In this document: piece after piece, positions 52,370-61,250 of the stretch
Layout: each line of letters starts with the position of its first letter
Position numbering within the stretch: the stretch's first letter is position 1
Assembly (NCBI GenBank): GCA_040403555.1
Contig: JBBAKN010000001.1
Span: 248,001 to 312,000 of the forward strand
Length of the DNA stretch: 64,000 bases
Direction of reading: 5' to 3'
DNA from: JAIPAN01 sp040403555
GTDB taxonomy: Bacteria; Bacteroidota; Bacteroidia; Sphingobacteriales; Sphingobacteriaceae
Program-made: the position numbers and the translations under genes
The notes under the pieces: model-generated
Told to the model about the DNA's origin: nothing
Databases searched by the model: none
Seen by the model: the letters and a program-made list of their open reading frames with translations, nothing else

Positions 52370-52410
52370 AGCGTTTTATTTTTCTCGAAATTAAGATTTA
52401 TAACGGCATA

Positions 52411-52440
52411 AAAAAAGCCCCCCAGATTGGGAGGCTTTTT
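52411..52440 (-). terminator. Terminator after the 152-aa barrel gene
   Basis: On the minus strand, AAAAAGCCTCCCA / TGGGGGGCTTTTT pairs with one U-G. It is nearly identical to the terminator at 53055. Confidence 0.85.
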
Positions 52441-52457
52441 CAAAATTCTTGGGAAAA

Positions 52458-52916
52458 TTATTTACTCAAATTAAATTGAAGACCTACACCTGCTCCAATA
52501 ACACCATCTGACAATCCAAATTTATCGTATCTTATACCAAGATCAACAGAAAGTGCTTTACCCAGAGCTGCATTGTAACCAAAACCGGCACCATACGAAA
52601 TTTCTGATTCGCATAAGCCCAAGCCAGCTTTAGCATATAGTTTACCTTTGTCGCTTGAACCAAAATACGATTTACCAAATAAAGAAATATTGGTAAAAGT
52701 ATTTCCTGATTTGCCTACAAACTCGGCACCGGCACCAATTGCCATGTTATCTTTTACAAAATAACTTAAGCTAGGGCTCATGTTCCATAGAGTTGCACCA
52801 CTATAAAAGTGACCAGAATAACTTGCCCCAAGCGCAATTGAACCCTTTGCAGTTTGAGAAGAGGCACTAAATGCAATGGCAAAAACCATCATACTTGTAA
52901 ATAATACTTTTTTCAT
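52458..52916 (-). CDS. Outer-membrane beta-barrel protein (152 aa)
   Basis: Signal peptide of about 20 residues (ending SASSQ) followed by alternating strands of an eight-stranded-type barrel, ending in VGLQFNLSK. It shares PSLSYFVKDNMAIG with the PAISYFIKDDLAVG of the neighbouring 235-aa protein, so the two are paralogues. It has its own TAAATTTG promoter and terminator. Function unknown; the length suggests a small barrel rather than a general porin. Confidence 0.75.
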   Translation of the reverse strand: MKKVLFTSMMVFAIAFSASSQTAKGSIALGASYSGHFYSGATLWNMSPSLSYFVKDNMAIGAGAEFVGKSGNTFTNISLFGKSYFGSSDKGKLYAKAGLGLCESEISYGAGFGYNAALGKALSVDLGIRYDKFGLSDGVIGAGVGLQFNLSK

Positions 52917-52954
52917 GTTTTTGTTTTTAGTTAATAATAAGGTTAGTTAGTACT

Positions 52955-52962
52955 CAAATTTA
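52955..52962 (-). promoter_or_regulatory. TAnnTTTG -7 element of the 152-aa barrel gene
   Basis: TAAATTTG on the minus strand, 38 nt before the ATG. Confidence 0.5.
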
Positions 52963-53054
52963 ACCTACTAAATAGATGCCTGCTTACGATACTTTCCTTT
53001 TTTATCCACAGCTGTTAATAAATATACGTTTAAACGTTAATTGAAAAACGATGT

Positions 53055-53083
53055 AAAAAAGCCCCCCAAATTGGGAGGCTTTT
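53055..53083 (-). terminator. Terminator after the 235-aa barrel gene
   Basis: GCCTCCCAA / TTGGGGGGC stem with flanking A and T runs. It differs from the terminator at 52411 at a single position over 29 bases. Confidence 0.82.
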
Positions 53084-53102
53084 AAAGAATGTACCAGAAT
53101 AA

Positions 53103-53810
53103 TTATTTACCTAAATGAAACTTAATACCAATGCTAACTGGGTTGTAAAAATTAAAATTATTACTATCGGAATATAAATCTTGCCCTAACATGCTAACTC
53201 CCATAATTGTTTCTTTATTATCTCCAGTTTTAGACGTTTGAAAGAAAATAGACCCTACGTTAAGCTCTATACTTATTTTTGGTGAAGGGAAAAATGCAAA
53301 GCCCGGAATGAGGTTTACGCCCATGGTTTGCGTTTTCACATCAACGGCTACACCGTTATCAAGCGTAGTTTTCTCGGAGCCAATGGGCACCAATAATTGG
53401 CCATAAAACTTAACCCGATTGCCAATAGGCATATAATACCTAACCGAAGGGGCTACAGATAATCCGGATGCTTTAGAATCATCAACCCCAGCCTGTTGTC
53501 CTTTTGAAGAGCCAATACCCAGTACCAAGCCAACTGCTAAATCGTCTTTAATAAAATAACTTATTGCAGGCTGAAAAACTAAAACGTTATTTTTAGTACC
53601 TTCTACTCCTGCTGTTTCATTCTTATACGAGCTAAATCCAATATTAGCCCCAACCAGCCATTTACCCTGTTGGGTTGGGCTGTTCATGGCCATCATTTCC
53701 GATTTTACCATAGGGCCTTTTGGAGGCATAGGTGCTGCTTTTTTTGTTTGTGCAAAGGCCATTGCCGTAAGCGAAAGTGTGCATACACTTAATAGGAATA
53801 ATTTTTTCAT
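53103..53810 (-). CDS. Outer-membrane beta-barrel protein (235 aa)
   Basis: Signal peptide (about 1-20, ending AFAQ), a short basic/proline-rich linker (KKAAPMPPKGP), then a barrel of alternating strands ending in VSIGIKFHLGK. It is paralogous to the smaller barrel protein downstream. Both lie between gldA and gldFG, each with its own terminator. Function unknown. Confidence 0.75.
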   Translation of the reverse strand: MKKLFLLSVCTLSLTAMAFAQTKKAAPMPPKGPMVKSEMMAMNSPTQQGKWLVGANIGFSSYKNETAGVEGTKNNVLVFQPAISYFIKDDLAVGLVLGIGSSKGQQAGVDDSKASGLSVAPSVRYYMPIGNRVKFYGQLLVPIGSEKTTLDNGVAVDVKTQTMGVNLIPGFAFFPSPKISIELNVGSIFFQTSKTGDNKETIMGVSMLGQDLYSDSNNFNFYNPVSIGIKFHLGK

Positions 53811-53912
53811 AGTATGTGTTTTATGTTAAACAGATTAAACTTTCAACAAAAACGCATACCAGATTAGAATATTGTGCAAACAATCAATAGCTCCCAGCCA
53901 AAAACTGATTTT

Positions 53913-54620
53913 TTAGTGGGTGAGCTCCTGAAAAATTTGCTCTAAGGTTTTAGTGGGATGGGCGGCCAGTAATTCGGGCAGGGAACTGTTGGCCACGAGG
54001 CGACCTTTAGAAAGAATAAGCACATCGTCGCAAATGGCGGCAACTTCTTGCAAAATATGGGTAGAAATAAGCACGGTAGTGCTTTTGCCTATCTCCTTAA
54101 TTAAATCGCGAATACCCAACACTTGGTTGGGGTCTAAACCTGAGGTAGGTTCATCTAAAATGAGTACAGCCGGTTTATGCAAAATGGCTTGTGCTAAACC
54201 TACCCGTTGTTGGTAGCCTTTAGAAAGTTGACCAATACGTTTATGCTGCTCGGGGTCAAGGCCGGTAAGGGCAATTACTTCGGCTATTCGGGCTTCTTTA
54301 CTGTCCATTTGATAAATATCGGCCATAAAAGCCAAAGCTTCTTTTACATACAAATCGGAGTAAAGCGGATTTTGTTCGGGCAAATAACCCAAGCAGCGTT
54401 TTACTGCTAAGCTTTGCGTAGCTACATCTAATCCGTTTACCTGCAGTCTACCGCTATCGGGTACCAATAGCCCAGCCAAGCATTTCATGGTAGTAGATTT
54501 TCCGGCGCCATTGGGCCCCAAAAAACCAGTTACCCGACCCGATTTAGCTTTAAAACTAATGCCCTTTAGCACTTCTTGGGCGCCATAGGCTTTGCTTAAT
54601 TGGTGTACTTCAATACTCAT
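53913..54620 (-). CDS. gldA: ABC transporter ATP-binding protein, probable GldA
   Basis: ATPase subunit (235 aa) with Walker A GPNGAGKST (about 35-43), the signature LSKGYQQRVGLAQ (about 133-145) and Walker B VLILDEPTSGLDP (about 152-164). It lies near the fused GldFG permease, so it probably energises that complex. It lacks the extra C-terminal 60 or so residues of the Flavobacterium GldA. Two barrel genes with terminators separate it from gldFG, so the two need separate transcription. A generic ABC-2 ATPase is the alternative. Confidence 0.8.
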   Translation of the reverse strand: MSIEVHQLSKAYGAQEVLKGISFKAKSGRVTGFLGPNGAGKSTTMKCLAGLLVPDSGRLQVNGLDVATQSLAVKRCLGYLPEQNPLYSDLYVKEALAFMADIYQMDSKEARIAEVIALTGLDPEQHKRIGQLSKGYQQRVGLAQAILHKPAVLILDEPTSGLDPNQVLGIRDLIKEIGKSTTVLISTHILQEVAAICDDVLILSKGRLVANSSLPELLAAHPTKTLEQIFQELTH

Positions 54621-54704
54621 AAGCCACTAAAATAGCGCTTTGCTAGCAATTTGAAGCATTTTTAAAATATTTCGCTCAAAATTAGATAAAAAAGCAAGCA
54701 AGCG

Positions 54705-54712
54705 TATCTTTG
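54705..54712 (+). promoter_or_regulatory. TAnnTTTG promoter of glyS with a very short leader
   Basis: TATCTTTG, then CAGTACC, then the ATG at 54720. The predicted start site falls within a few bases of the start codon. Confidence 0.65.
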
Positions 54713-54719
54713 CAGTACC

Positions 54720-56180
54720 ATGAGCAAAAGTAACGACGAACTTTTTAAACAAGTAACCTCCCATGCCAAAGAGTATGGCTTTGTATTTCAATCGAGTGAA
54801 ATTTACGACGGTTTAAGTGCCGTATACGATTACGGACAGTTGGGTGCCGAACTCAAAAATAATCTAAAAACTTATTGGTGGAAAAGCATGGTGCAACTCC
54901 ATGAAAACATTGTAGGTATTGATTCGGCCATTTTTATGCATCCTAAAGTATGGAAAGCATCGGGCCACGTAGATGGGTTTAACGATCCCATGATTGATAA
55001 TAAAGATTCGAAAAAGCGTTACCGTGCCGACCAGTTAATTGAAGATAAAATTACCCGGTACCAAAAAGATGGTAAAACGGCAAAGGCCGAAGAATTACAA
55101 AACGAATTAGATGCCGCCTTATCGTCGGATAATTTAGCAGCATTAAAAGATATTATTGAGAAACATGAAATTGTATGCCCTGTTTCGGGCACTCGAAATT
55201 GGACCGATGTGCGCCAATTTAATTTGATGTTCTCTACTCGTATGGGTGCCATGGCCGAAGGCTCTGATGAAGTGTACCTTCGCCCCGAAACCGCTCAAGG
55301 AATTTTTGTGAACTTTTTAAACGTCCAAAAATCGGGGCGCATGAAAATTCCTTTTGGCATTGCCCAAATTGGTAAGGCGTTTAGAAACGAGGTAATTGCC
55401 CGTCAGTTCATTATGCGTATGCGTGAGTTTGAACAAATGGAGATGCAATTTTTCGTAAAACCTGGCACCGAAATGCAGTGGTATACCTACTGGAAAGAAG
55501 CTCGTTTAAAATGGCACATCGCCATGGGCATTCCGGCTACCAAATACCGCTACCACGATCATGCTAAATTGGCCCATTATGCCAATGCAGCTGTTGATAT
55601 TGAGTTCGAATTTCCCTTTGGATTTAAAGAAGTTGAGGGTATACATAGCCGTACCGATTTTGATTTAAGTCAGCACCAAGAATTATCTGGCAAGAAATTA
55701 CAGTATTTCGATACCGAAACTAACCAAAGTTATGTGCCTTATGTGATTGAAACTTCGATCGGCCTCGACCGCTTGTTCTTATTAACTCTTTGTACGGCCT
55801 ATGAAGAGCAAGATTTAAGTACCGACGAAAAACAAGACAGTCGTACCGTATTACACCTAAACCCTGCCTTGGCGCCTGTTAAAGCCGCTATTTTCCCGCT
55901 AACCAAAAAAGATGGCTTGCCCGAAAAAGCACGGGAAATTATGAATCGCTTAAAATTCGAATTCTCCTTACAATATGATGAGAAAGATTCTATTGGCAAA
56001 CGTTACCGCCGACAAGATGCCATTGGAACACCTTGCTGTATTACCGTTGATCATCAAACCTTAGAAGATAATACCGTAACCATTCGCCACCGCGATAGCA
56101 TGGAGCAAGAGCGTGTGGCCATTGCCGATCTTGAAAAATTAGTGGGCGATATGGTTAGCTGGAAAAACTTACTACACTAA
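54720..56180 (+). CDS. glyS: Glycine-tRNA ligase (homodimeric type)
   Basis: Class II synthetase charging tRNA-Gly (486 aa); the alpha2 form, unlike the alpha2-beta2 form of E. coli. Motif 1/2 are visible around GIAQIGKAFRNEV and MRMREFEQMEMQFF, with ETAQGIFVNF just before. Motif 3 lies near SIGLDRLFL. The C-terminal anticodon-binding domain includes VDHQTLEDNTVTIRHRDS. Single gene with its own promoter; a tRNA-Gly(TCC) gene lies elsewhere in the window. Confidence 0.96.
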   Translation: MSKSNDELFKQVTSHAKEYGFVFQSSEIYDGLSAVYDYGQLGAELKNNLKTYWWKSMVQLHENIVGIDSAIFMHPKVWKASGHVDGFNDPMIDNKDSKKRYRADQLIEDKITRYQKDGKTAKAEELQNELDAALSSDNLAALKDIIEKHEIVCPVSGTRNWTDVRQFNLMFSTRMGAMAEGSDEVYLRPETAQGIFVNFLNVQKSGRMKIPFGIAQIGKAFRNEVIARQFIMRMREFEQMEMQFFVKPGTEMQWYTYWKEARLKWHIAMGIPATKYRYHDHAKLAHYANAAVDIEFEFPFGFKEVEGIHSRTDFDLSQHQELSGKKLQYFDTETNQSYVPYVIETSIGLDRLFLLTLCTAYEEQDLSTDEKQDSRTVLHLNPALAPVKAAIFPLTKKDGLPEKAREIMNRLKFEFSLQYDEKDSIGKRYRRQDAIGTPCCITVDHQTLEDNTVTIRHRDSMEQERVAIADLEKLVGDMVSWKNLLH

Positions 56181-56261
56181 AAATTTATGGGAGCTGCCCT
56201 ATTTTTTCTCTTCGCATCAGCATGCTCGTTAAATTGAGCCTAGTTACTCAGTTATAGTTTT

Positions 56262-56269
56262 TATATTTG
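56262..56269 (+). promoter_or_regulatory. TAnnTTTG -7 element of the LTA-synthase-like gene
   Basis: TATATTTG lies 11 nt before the ATG at 56281, giving a very short leader. Confidence 0.55.
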
Positions 56270-56280
56270 AAGAAGGGCCT

Positions 56281-58203
56281 ATGAGCACAAGTAAAACCTT
56301 TAAAACCCACCCAATACTCGTATTAACCTTCCGTATTGGAATTGTAGTCATACTTTATTCCGTGTGTCGGATTTTGTTTTACTTGCTCAATAAAGATTTA
56401 TTTGGGCCCATTGATTGGACCAATTTTAGCACCATATTAGTTGGGGGTACCAGGTTCGATATATCGGCCATACTCTATTTAAATAGCCTGTACATTTTAC
56501 TTTTCATGCTACCCATTCCCTACTCGTTTAGAAAAATGGGAGATGGGGTAATTAGATGGTGGTTTATTGGCACCAATGGCTTGGCTTTGCTAAGCAATAT
56601 TGCCGATATTGGTTATTACCGTTTTTCATTAAAAAGAACCACATCTTCTGTTTTTAATCAGTTTAGCAACGAGCGTAATAAATTTAAATTAAGTATCGAA
56701 TTTTTATTAGAATACTGGTATTTCATTATCCTATTCACCTTTTTCATTTGGTTATTATTAAAATTGTATCGGCTTGTTGAAGTAAAAGAGGAGCGTGTTA
56801 CCTGGCTTGGCTTAACCAAAAACAGCATAAGCCTTGTACTTGCATTAGGACTAAGCGTTATTGGCATGAGAGGCGGCTGGCGCCACAGCACACGCCCTAT
56901 TGCCATGAGCAATGCGGGCGATTACATTAGCAAGCCCGAAGAAAGTAGCATCGTCTTAAATACGCCTTTCTGCATCATTAAAACAATATTGGTAAAGCCT
57001 TTGCCAGAAGTGCATTATTTTGACCAAGCCGAACTTGATAGCCTGTATAATCCTATTCATCAACCTGAACCTACCCAAGATTTTAAAAAGCTGAATGTGG
57101 TAGTACTTATAGTAGAAAGTTTAGGGAAAGAGCATATTGGAAGTTTAAATACCGACTTGGCCAACGGCACTTACAAAGGCTACACGCCTTTTATCGATTC
57201 CTTGGTGGGCCAAAGTTTAAGTTTTCGTTATTCTTTTGCCAACGGACGTAAATCTATTGATGGCTTACCATCTATTTTGGGCAGTATTCCATCGATTAAT
57301 GAGCCGTATGTACTGACCACCTATGGCAATAACACGACCCAAAGTTTACCGGCACTCCTTAAAAAAGAAGGATACCACACCTCCTTTTTTCACGGGGCGG
57401 CAAACGGATCAATGGGTTTTAGTGCTTTTACCAAACAAGCGGGCATAGACTCCTACTTTGGAAAAACCGAATACAACAACGATGCCGACTTTGATGGTAT
57501 GTGGGGCATTTGGGACGAGCCGTTTTTACAATTCATGGCTCAAAAACTCAATACATTCAAAGAGCCTTTCTTTAGTAGCGTATTTACTACTTCATCGCAC
57601 CATCCATTTAAAGTACCCGAACAATACAGTGGTAAATTTAAAAAGGGGCCCCTACCCGTGCAAGAATGCATTGGCTATACCGATATGGCTTTAAAACGAT
57701 TTTTTAGCAAGGCCTCAAAAATGCCTTGGTTTAAAAATACGCTCTTTGTTCTTACTGCCGATCATGCCACCGTTTCTCATTTTCCTGAATACCAAACTAC
57801 CATAGGCTACTACTCGGTGCCCATTATATTCTATCATCCCGAGGGAAATTTAAAAGGAATGCAAGATCAATCGATACAACAAATTGACATTATGCCAACC
57901 ATATTAGGCATATTAAATTATAATAAACCCTATTTTGCTTTTGGCTTTGATGCGCTTTCAACTACCGAAGAACGCTTTGAAGTGAATAACAATGAGGGCT
58001 CCTACCGGTTGTTTTGGAAGAACTATGTATTGATGAACGATGGCACAAAAACGACTGCCATTTATGCCTTTAAAACCGATCGTTTGCTGAAGCAAAATTT
58101 AGTAGGTAAACTTGCCGAACAACCCATTATGGAGAATAAATTAAAAGCATTTATTCAGCAATACAATAACCGCATGATTCATAACCAATTAACTGTACAG
58201 TAA
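56281..58203 (+). CDS. LTA synthase family (sulfatase-fold) membrane protein
   Basis: Inner-membrane protein (640 aa) with about five membrane segments (residues 12-190) and a periplasmic alkaline-phosphatase/sulfatase-like domain (about 268-600). Likely metal and nucleophile sites are VESLGKEHIG (Glu about 278), GRKSIDGLPS (Ser/Thr nucleophile position about 323) and TADHATVSHFP (Asp-His about 493). Gram-positive LtaS polymerises glycerol-phosphate from phosphatidylglycerol; Bacteroidota make no LTA, so a phosphoglycerol or phosphoethanolamine transferase on a glycan is more likely (inference). It forms a unit with GtrA, 4 bp downstream. Confidence 0.82.
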   Translation: MSTSKTFKTHPILVLTFRIGIVVILYSVCRILFYLLNKDLFGPIDWTNFSTILVGGTRFDISAILYLNSLYILLFMLPIPYSFRKMGDGVIRWWFIGTNGLALLSNIADIGYYRFSLKRTTSSVFNQFSNERNKFKLSIEFLLEYWYFIILFTFFIWLLLKLYRLVEVKEERVTWLGLTKNSISLVLALGLSVIGMRGGWRHSTRPIAMSNAGDYISKPEESSIVLNTPFCIIKTILVKPLPEVHYFDQAELDSLYNPIHQPEPTQDFKKLNVVVLIVESLGKEHIGSLNTDLANGTYKGYTPFIDSLVGQSLSFRYSFANGRKSIDGLPSILGSIPSINEPYVLTTYGNNTTQSLPALLKKEGYHTSFFHGAANGSMGFSAFTKQAGIDSYFGKTEYNNDADFDGMWGIWDEPFLQFMAQKLNTFKEPFFSSVFTTSSHHPFKVPEQYSGKFKKGPLPVQECIGYTDMALKRFFSKASKMPWFKNTLFVLTADHATVSHFPEYQTTIGYYSVPIIFYHPEGNLKGMQDQSIQQIDIMPTILGILNYNKPYFAFGFDALSTTEERFEVNNNEGSYRLFWKNYVLMNDGTKTTAIYAFKTDRLLKQNLVGKLAEQPIMENKLKAFIQQYNNRMIHNQLTVQ

Positions 58204-58207
58204 ACAT

Positions 58208-58699
58208 ATGCGGGCATTTCTATTACGTATTATTGATTTTTTTCACAAGCCGGTAGCTAAATGGATTCCCGTAGCAACCTTTCGCTATGCAGTAACAGGT
58301 GGAGGAACGGCCGCCATGGGTATTCTGATTTACTTTCTCACCTATAACTTCGTTCTAAAACAACAGGGTATTAACCTGCCTTTCATTTTTATTAGCGGAC
58401 CTATAAGTGCCCTGCTTATCGAATTAAGCATCACCTTTCCAGTGGGTTTTCTATTGAATAAATACCTGGTTTTTACCCAATCTGATTTAAGAGGAAGAGT
58501 GCAATTAATACGCTATGGAACTATTGTCGGCCTAAATATTTTTCTAAACTACGTACTCATCAAAGTTATGGTTGAAATTTTGGCCTTTTACCCTACTCTA
58601 GCCAAAACCATTACTACTATTTTACTAGCTATTTTTAGCTATTTCTCTCAAAAAAACTACACTTTTAAAGTATCAAAAAGCGCTAAAGGCACTAAGTAA
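58208..58699 (+). CDS. GtrA family membrane protein
   Basis: Four-span membrane protein (163 aa) of the GtrA family; members flip polyprenyl-linked sugars or assist surface glycan modification. Segments are at about 25-50, 60-82, 98-120 and 126-148, with the family motif FRYAVTGGGTAAMG near the N-terminus and YFSQKNYTF near the end. It starts 4 bp after the LTA-synthase-like gene, which suggests joint modification of an envelope glycan. Confidence 0.85.
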   Translation: MRAFLLRIIDFFHKPVAKWIPVATFRYAVTGGGTAAMGILIYFLTYNFVLKQQGINLPFIFISGPISALLIELSITFPVGFLLNKYLVFTQSDLRGRVQLIRYGTIVGLNIFLNYVLIKVMVEILAFYPTLAKTITTILLAIFSYFSQKNYTFKVSKSAKGTK

Positions 58700-58771
58700 A
58701 AAAATCGTGAAAGCAACTTGCTTTACACCTTCAATCGCCGTAATTTAGTAAGCAACTAACAGCCTAGCTAC

Positions 58772-60544
58772 ATGAGCGATTTTAACGATTTCAATAATCT
58801 GCAAGTTGCCAGCCTACCTAAACATTTAAAGCAGTTTATTGTAGCGCAACATTACGAGCATTACACCCCGGTAGATCATGCCGTGTGGCGCTACGTGATG
58901 CGCCAGAATTATAGCTATCTTAAAAATGTAGCTTATTACCCCTACATTCCGGGCCTAGAACAAGCCGGCTTAAGTATCGAAAAGGTACCGAATTTGCAGG
59001 AAATGAACGATGCCCTCGGAAAAATTGGCTGGGGTGCGGTAACTGTTGATGGATTTATTCCGCCAGTTGCATTTATGGAGTATCAAGCGTATAAAGTATT
59101 GGTTATTGCAGCCGATATTCGTCAGTTAAATCACATTGAATACACGCCTGCTCCCGATATTATACACGAATCGGCCGGGCACGCCCCCATTATTGGCGAT
59201 ACCGCTTACAACCAATACTTAAGTTATTTTGGATCTATTGGAGCCAAAGCCATTTTTTCGTCTAAAGATTTCGAATTATACGAAGCCATTAGAAGGCTCT
59301 CCATTTTAAAAGAGATGCCCGATGCCGATGTGGCCGCTATAGCAAAAGCCGAAAAAGAAGTGGCTTTTTGCCAAAAAAACTTGGGAGAACCTTCCGAAAT
59401 GGCTTTATTGAGCCGTTTGCATTGGTGGACGGTAGAATATGGCTTAATAGGAAGCCTCGAGAATCCAAAAATTTACGGCGCAGGTTTATTATCCTCTATT
59501 GGTGAAAGTGCCAATTGCATGAAATCTGAGGTGAAAAAAATCGCCTACACACTAGATGCGGTAAATTATCCTTTTGATATTACTAAAGAGCAGCCGCAAC
59601 TATTTGTAACCCCTACTTTCCAAAACTTAATTGAGGTGCTGGAAGCCTTTGCCAATACTATGGCTTTTAGAAAAGGAGGCACCGAAAGTGTACTCAAAGC
59701 CATAGAATGTAAAAACCCGTGTACCGCAGTATTTAGTTCCGGCCTGCAGCTAAGCGGTGTATTTACCGATGTGGGCATGGATCTAGAAAACCAAACCACC
59801 TTTATTAAAACTACCGGACCAAGTGCCCTGGCTTTTAAAAACAAAGAACTTGAAGGTCATGGAAAAAGTTATCATGCCGAAGGCTATTCTTCACCGTTAG
59901 GTAACTTAAAATGGAGTATCAAAGCCTTAGAAAATTACACCGATGCCGATTTAGTAGCGGCCGGAATAGTTAAAAACGAGTACTGCGAACTATTTTTTGA
60001 GAACGGATTCCATTTACAAGGTACCGCAGAAAATTGGCTTCGTAAAGAGGGAAAATTACTAGTCATTCGTTTCAGCAATTGTACGCTGAGTGACAGTAAG
60101 GGAAATATATTTTATAAACCCGAGTGGGGAACTTTTGACATGGCTGTAGGTGAAAAAGTTGTATCTGTATACAATGGCGCTGCCGATAAAGATGCCTTTG
60201 AGGAACATGCTTTGGTATCTAACACCAATACCCATCACCCCAACTACAACGAACTTACCTTGGCTTATCACCGTTTATTTGAGCAAGTGAGAACCTGTAG
60301 AGAAAATACCAGCGGCTATGAGGTTTTACCAGAAATTTGGGCAAGCTTGCAAACAAAACACCGTGAAGATTGGCTTTGTTCACTCGAAATTCTTGAACTT
60401 TTAGAACTAAATGGATTAAATGCTACCTTAGCCAGAGAGATTAGAACGTATTTAGAAAATAAAGCCTCTGCCGAACCCGAGTACAGCAAATTAATACACG
60501 ACAGCTTATACATCATTAAACATCCGGTAAGCCAATTAAACTAA
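58772..60544 (+). CDS. Aromatic amino acid hydroxylase (long form)
   Basis: Non-haem iron, pterin-dependent hydroxylase, probably phenylalanine to tyrosine. Predicted iron ligands are His132 and His137 (IIHESAGHAP) and Glu222 (WWTVEYGLIG). The catalytic part covers about 1-330, and about 250 further residues follow with no family I recognise. No ACT regulatory domain is seen. Start is ATG 58772. It is followed 1 bp later by an SDR gene and lies near homogentisate and fumarylacetoacetate genes, so it feeds phenylalanine/tyrosine catabolism. Confidence 0.87.
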   Translation: MSDFNDFNNLQVASLPKHLKQFIVAQHYEHYTPVDHAVWRYVMRQNYSYLKNVAYYPYIPGLEQAGLSIEKVPNLQEMNDALGKIGWGAVTVDGFIPPVAFMEYQAYKVLVIAADIRQLNHIEYTPAPDIIHESAGHAPIIGDTAYNQYLSYFGSIGAKAIFSSKDFELYEAIRRLSILKEMPDADVAAIAKAEKEVAFCQKNLGEPSEMALLSRLHWWTVEYGLIGSLENPKIYGAGLLSSIGESANCMKSEVKKIAYTLDAVNYPFDITKEQPQLFVTPTFQNLIEVLEAFANTMAFRKGGTESVLKAIECKNPCTAVFSSGLQLSGVFTDVGMDLENQTTFIKTTGPSALAFKNKELEGHGKSYHAEGYSSPLGNLKWSIKALENYTDADLVAAGIVKNEYCELFFENGFHLQGTAENWLRKEGKLLVIRFSNCTLSDSKGNIFYKPEWGTFDMAVGEKVVSVYNGAADKDAFEEHALVSNTNTHHPNYNELTLAYHRLFEQVRTCRENTSGYEVLPEIWASLQTKHREDWLCSLEILELLELNGLNATLAREIRTYLENKASAEPEYSKLIHDSLYIIKHPVSQLN

Positions 60545-60545
60545 T

Positions 60546-61250
60546 ATGAACATACTAATAACCGGAGCCAGCAGTGGCATAGGCTTTGAAGCCGTTTTAG
60601 AACTTATTCTAAAATCAGAAAATAAGGTAATTGCCTTGGCCCGTTCGGCCGATAAATTGAGTCGCTTGTTGGAAATTGCTAAAGGGCTAAATCCCGATTG
60701 CAATTTATTTCCGGTGCAGTTTGATTTATTAAATGATGATATTGAAAAAGAACTAAAACCTTTTATTACCCAGCAATTTGGTCAAATAGATGTCTTGATA
60801 AATAATGCAGGAAACCTAGAAGTGAAACCTTTTGAACAAAGCAGCAAAGTAGATTTTGTTGAGATGCTACAGAGCAATTTCTTAAACCACGTTCGCCTAA
60901 TTCAAGGATTGTTACCTCTCCTAAAATCACCTAGCCATATTGTAAACATTGGCAGCATGGGTGGCTTTCAGGGCAGTGCTAAATTTGCTGGTTTAAGCGC
61001 TTACTCGGCTAGTAAAGCAGCTTTACACAACTTTACCGAATGCTTGGCCGAAGAACTAAAAGAGAAAAAAATCAGTGTAAATTGTTTGGCGCTAGGTTCG
61101 GCACAAACCGAAATGTTGGAGAAAGCATTTCCGGGCTACGAATCGCCGGTAATGGCTTTTGAAATGGGCAAATACATTGCCGATTTTGCCTTAACAGGAC
61201 ATAAATTTTTTAATGGTAAGGTATTACCTGTAGCAGTAACTACGCCTTAA
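60546..61250 (+). CDS. Short-chain dehydrogenase/reductase
   Basis: NAD(P)-dependent SDR (234 aa). The Rossmann motif TGASSGIG (6-13), NNAGN (about 89-93), SMGG catalytic serine region (about 138) and YSASKAA catalytic Tyr/Lys (about 153-157) are present. It starts 1 bp after the hydroxylase stop, so the two are co-transcribed. One guess is pterin recycling for the hydroxylase (dihydropteridine reductase role), but a generic SDR is equally possible. Its stop interlocks (TTAA) with the convergent flavin-reductase-like gene. Confidence 0.82.
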   Translation: MNILITGASSGIGFEAVLELILKSENKVIALARSADKLSRLLEIAKGLNPDCNLFPVQFDLLNDDIEKELKPFITQQFGQIDVLINNAGNLEVKPFEQSSKVDFVEMLQSNFLNHVRLIQGLLPLLKSPSHIVNIGSMGGFQGSAKFAGLSAYSASKAALHNFTECLAEELKEKKISVNCLALGSAQTEMLEKAFPGYESPVMAFEMGKYIADFALTGHKFFNGKVLPVAVTTP

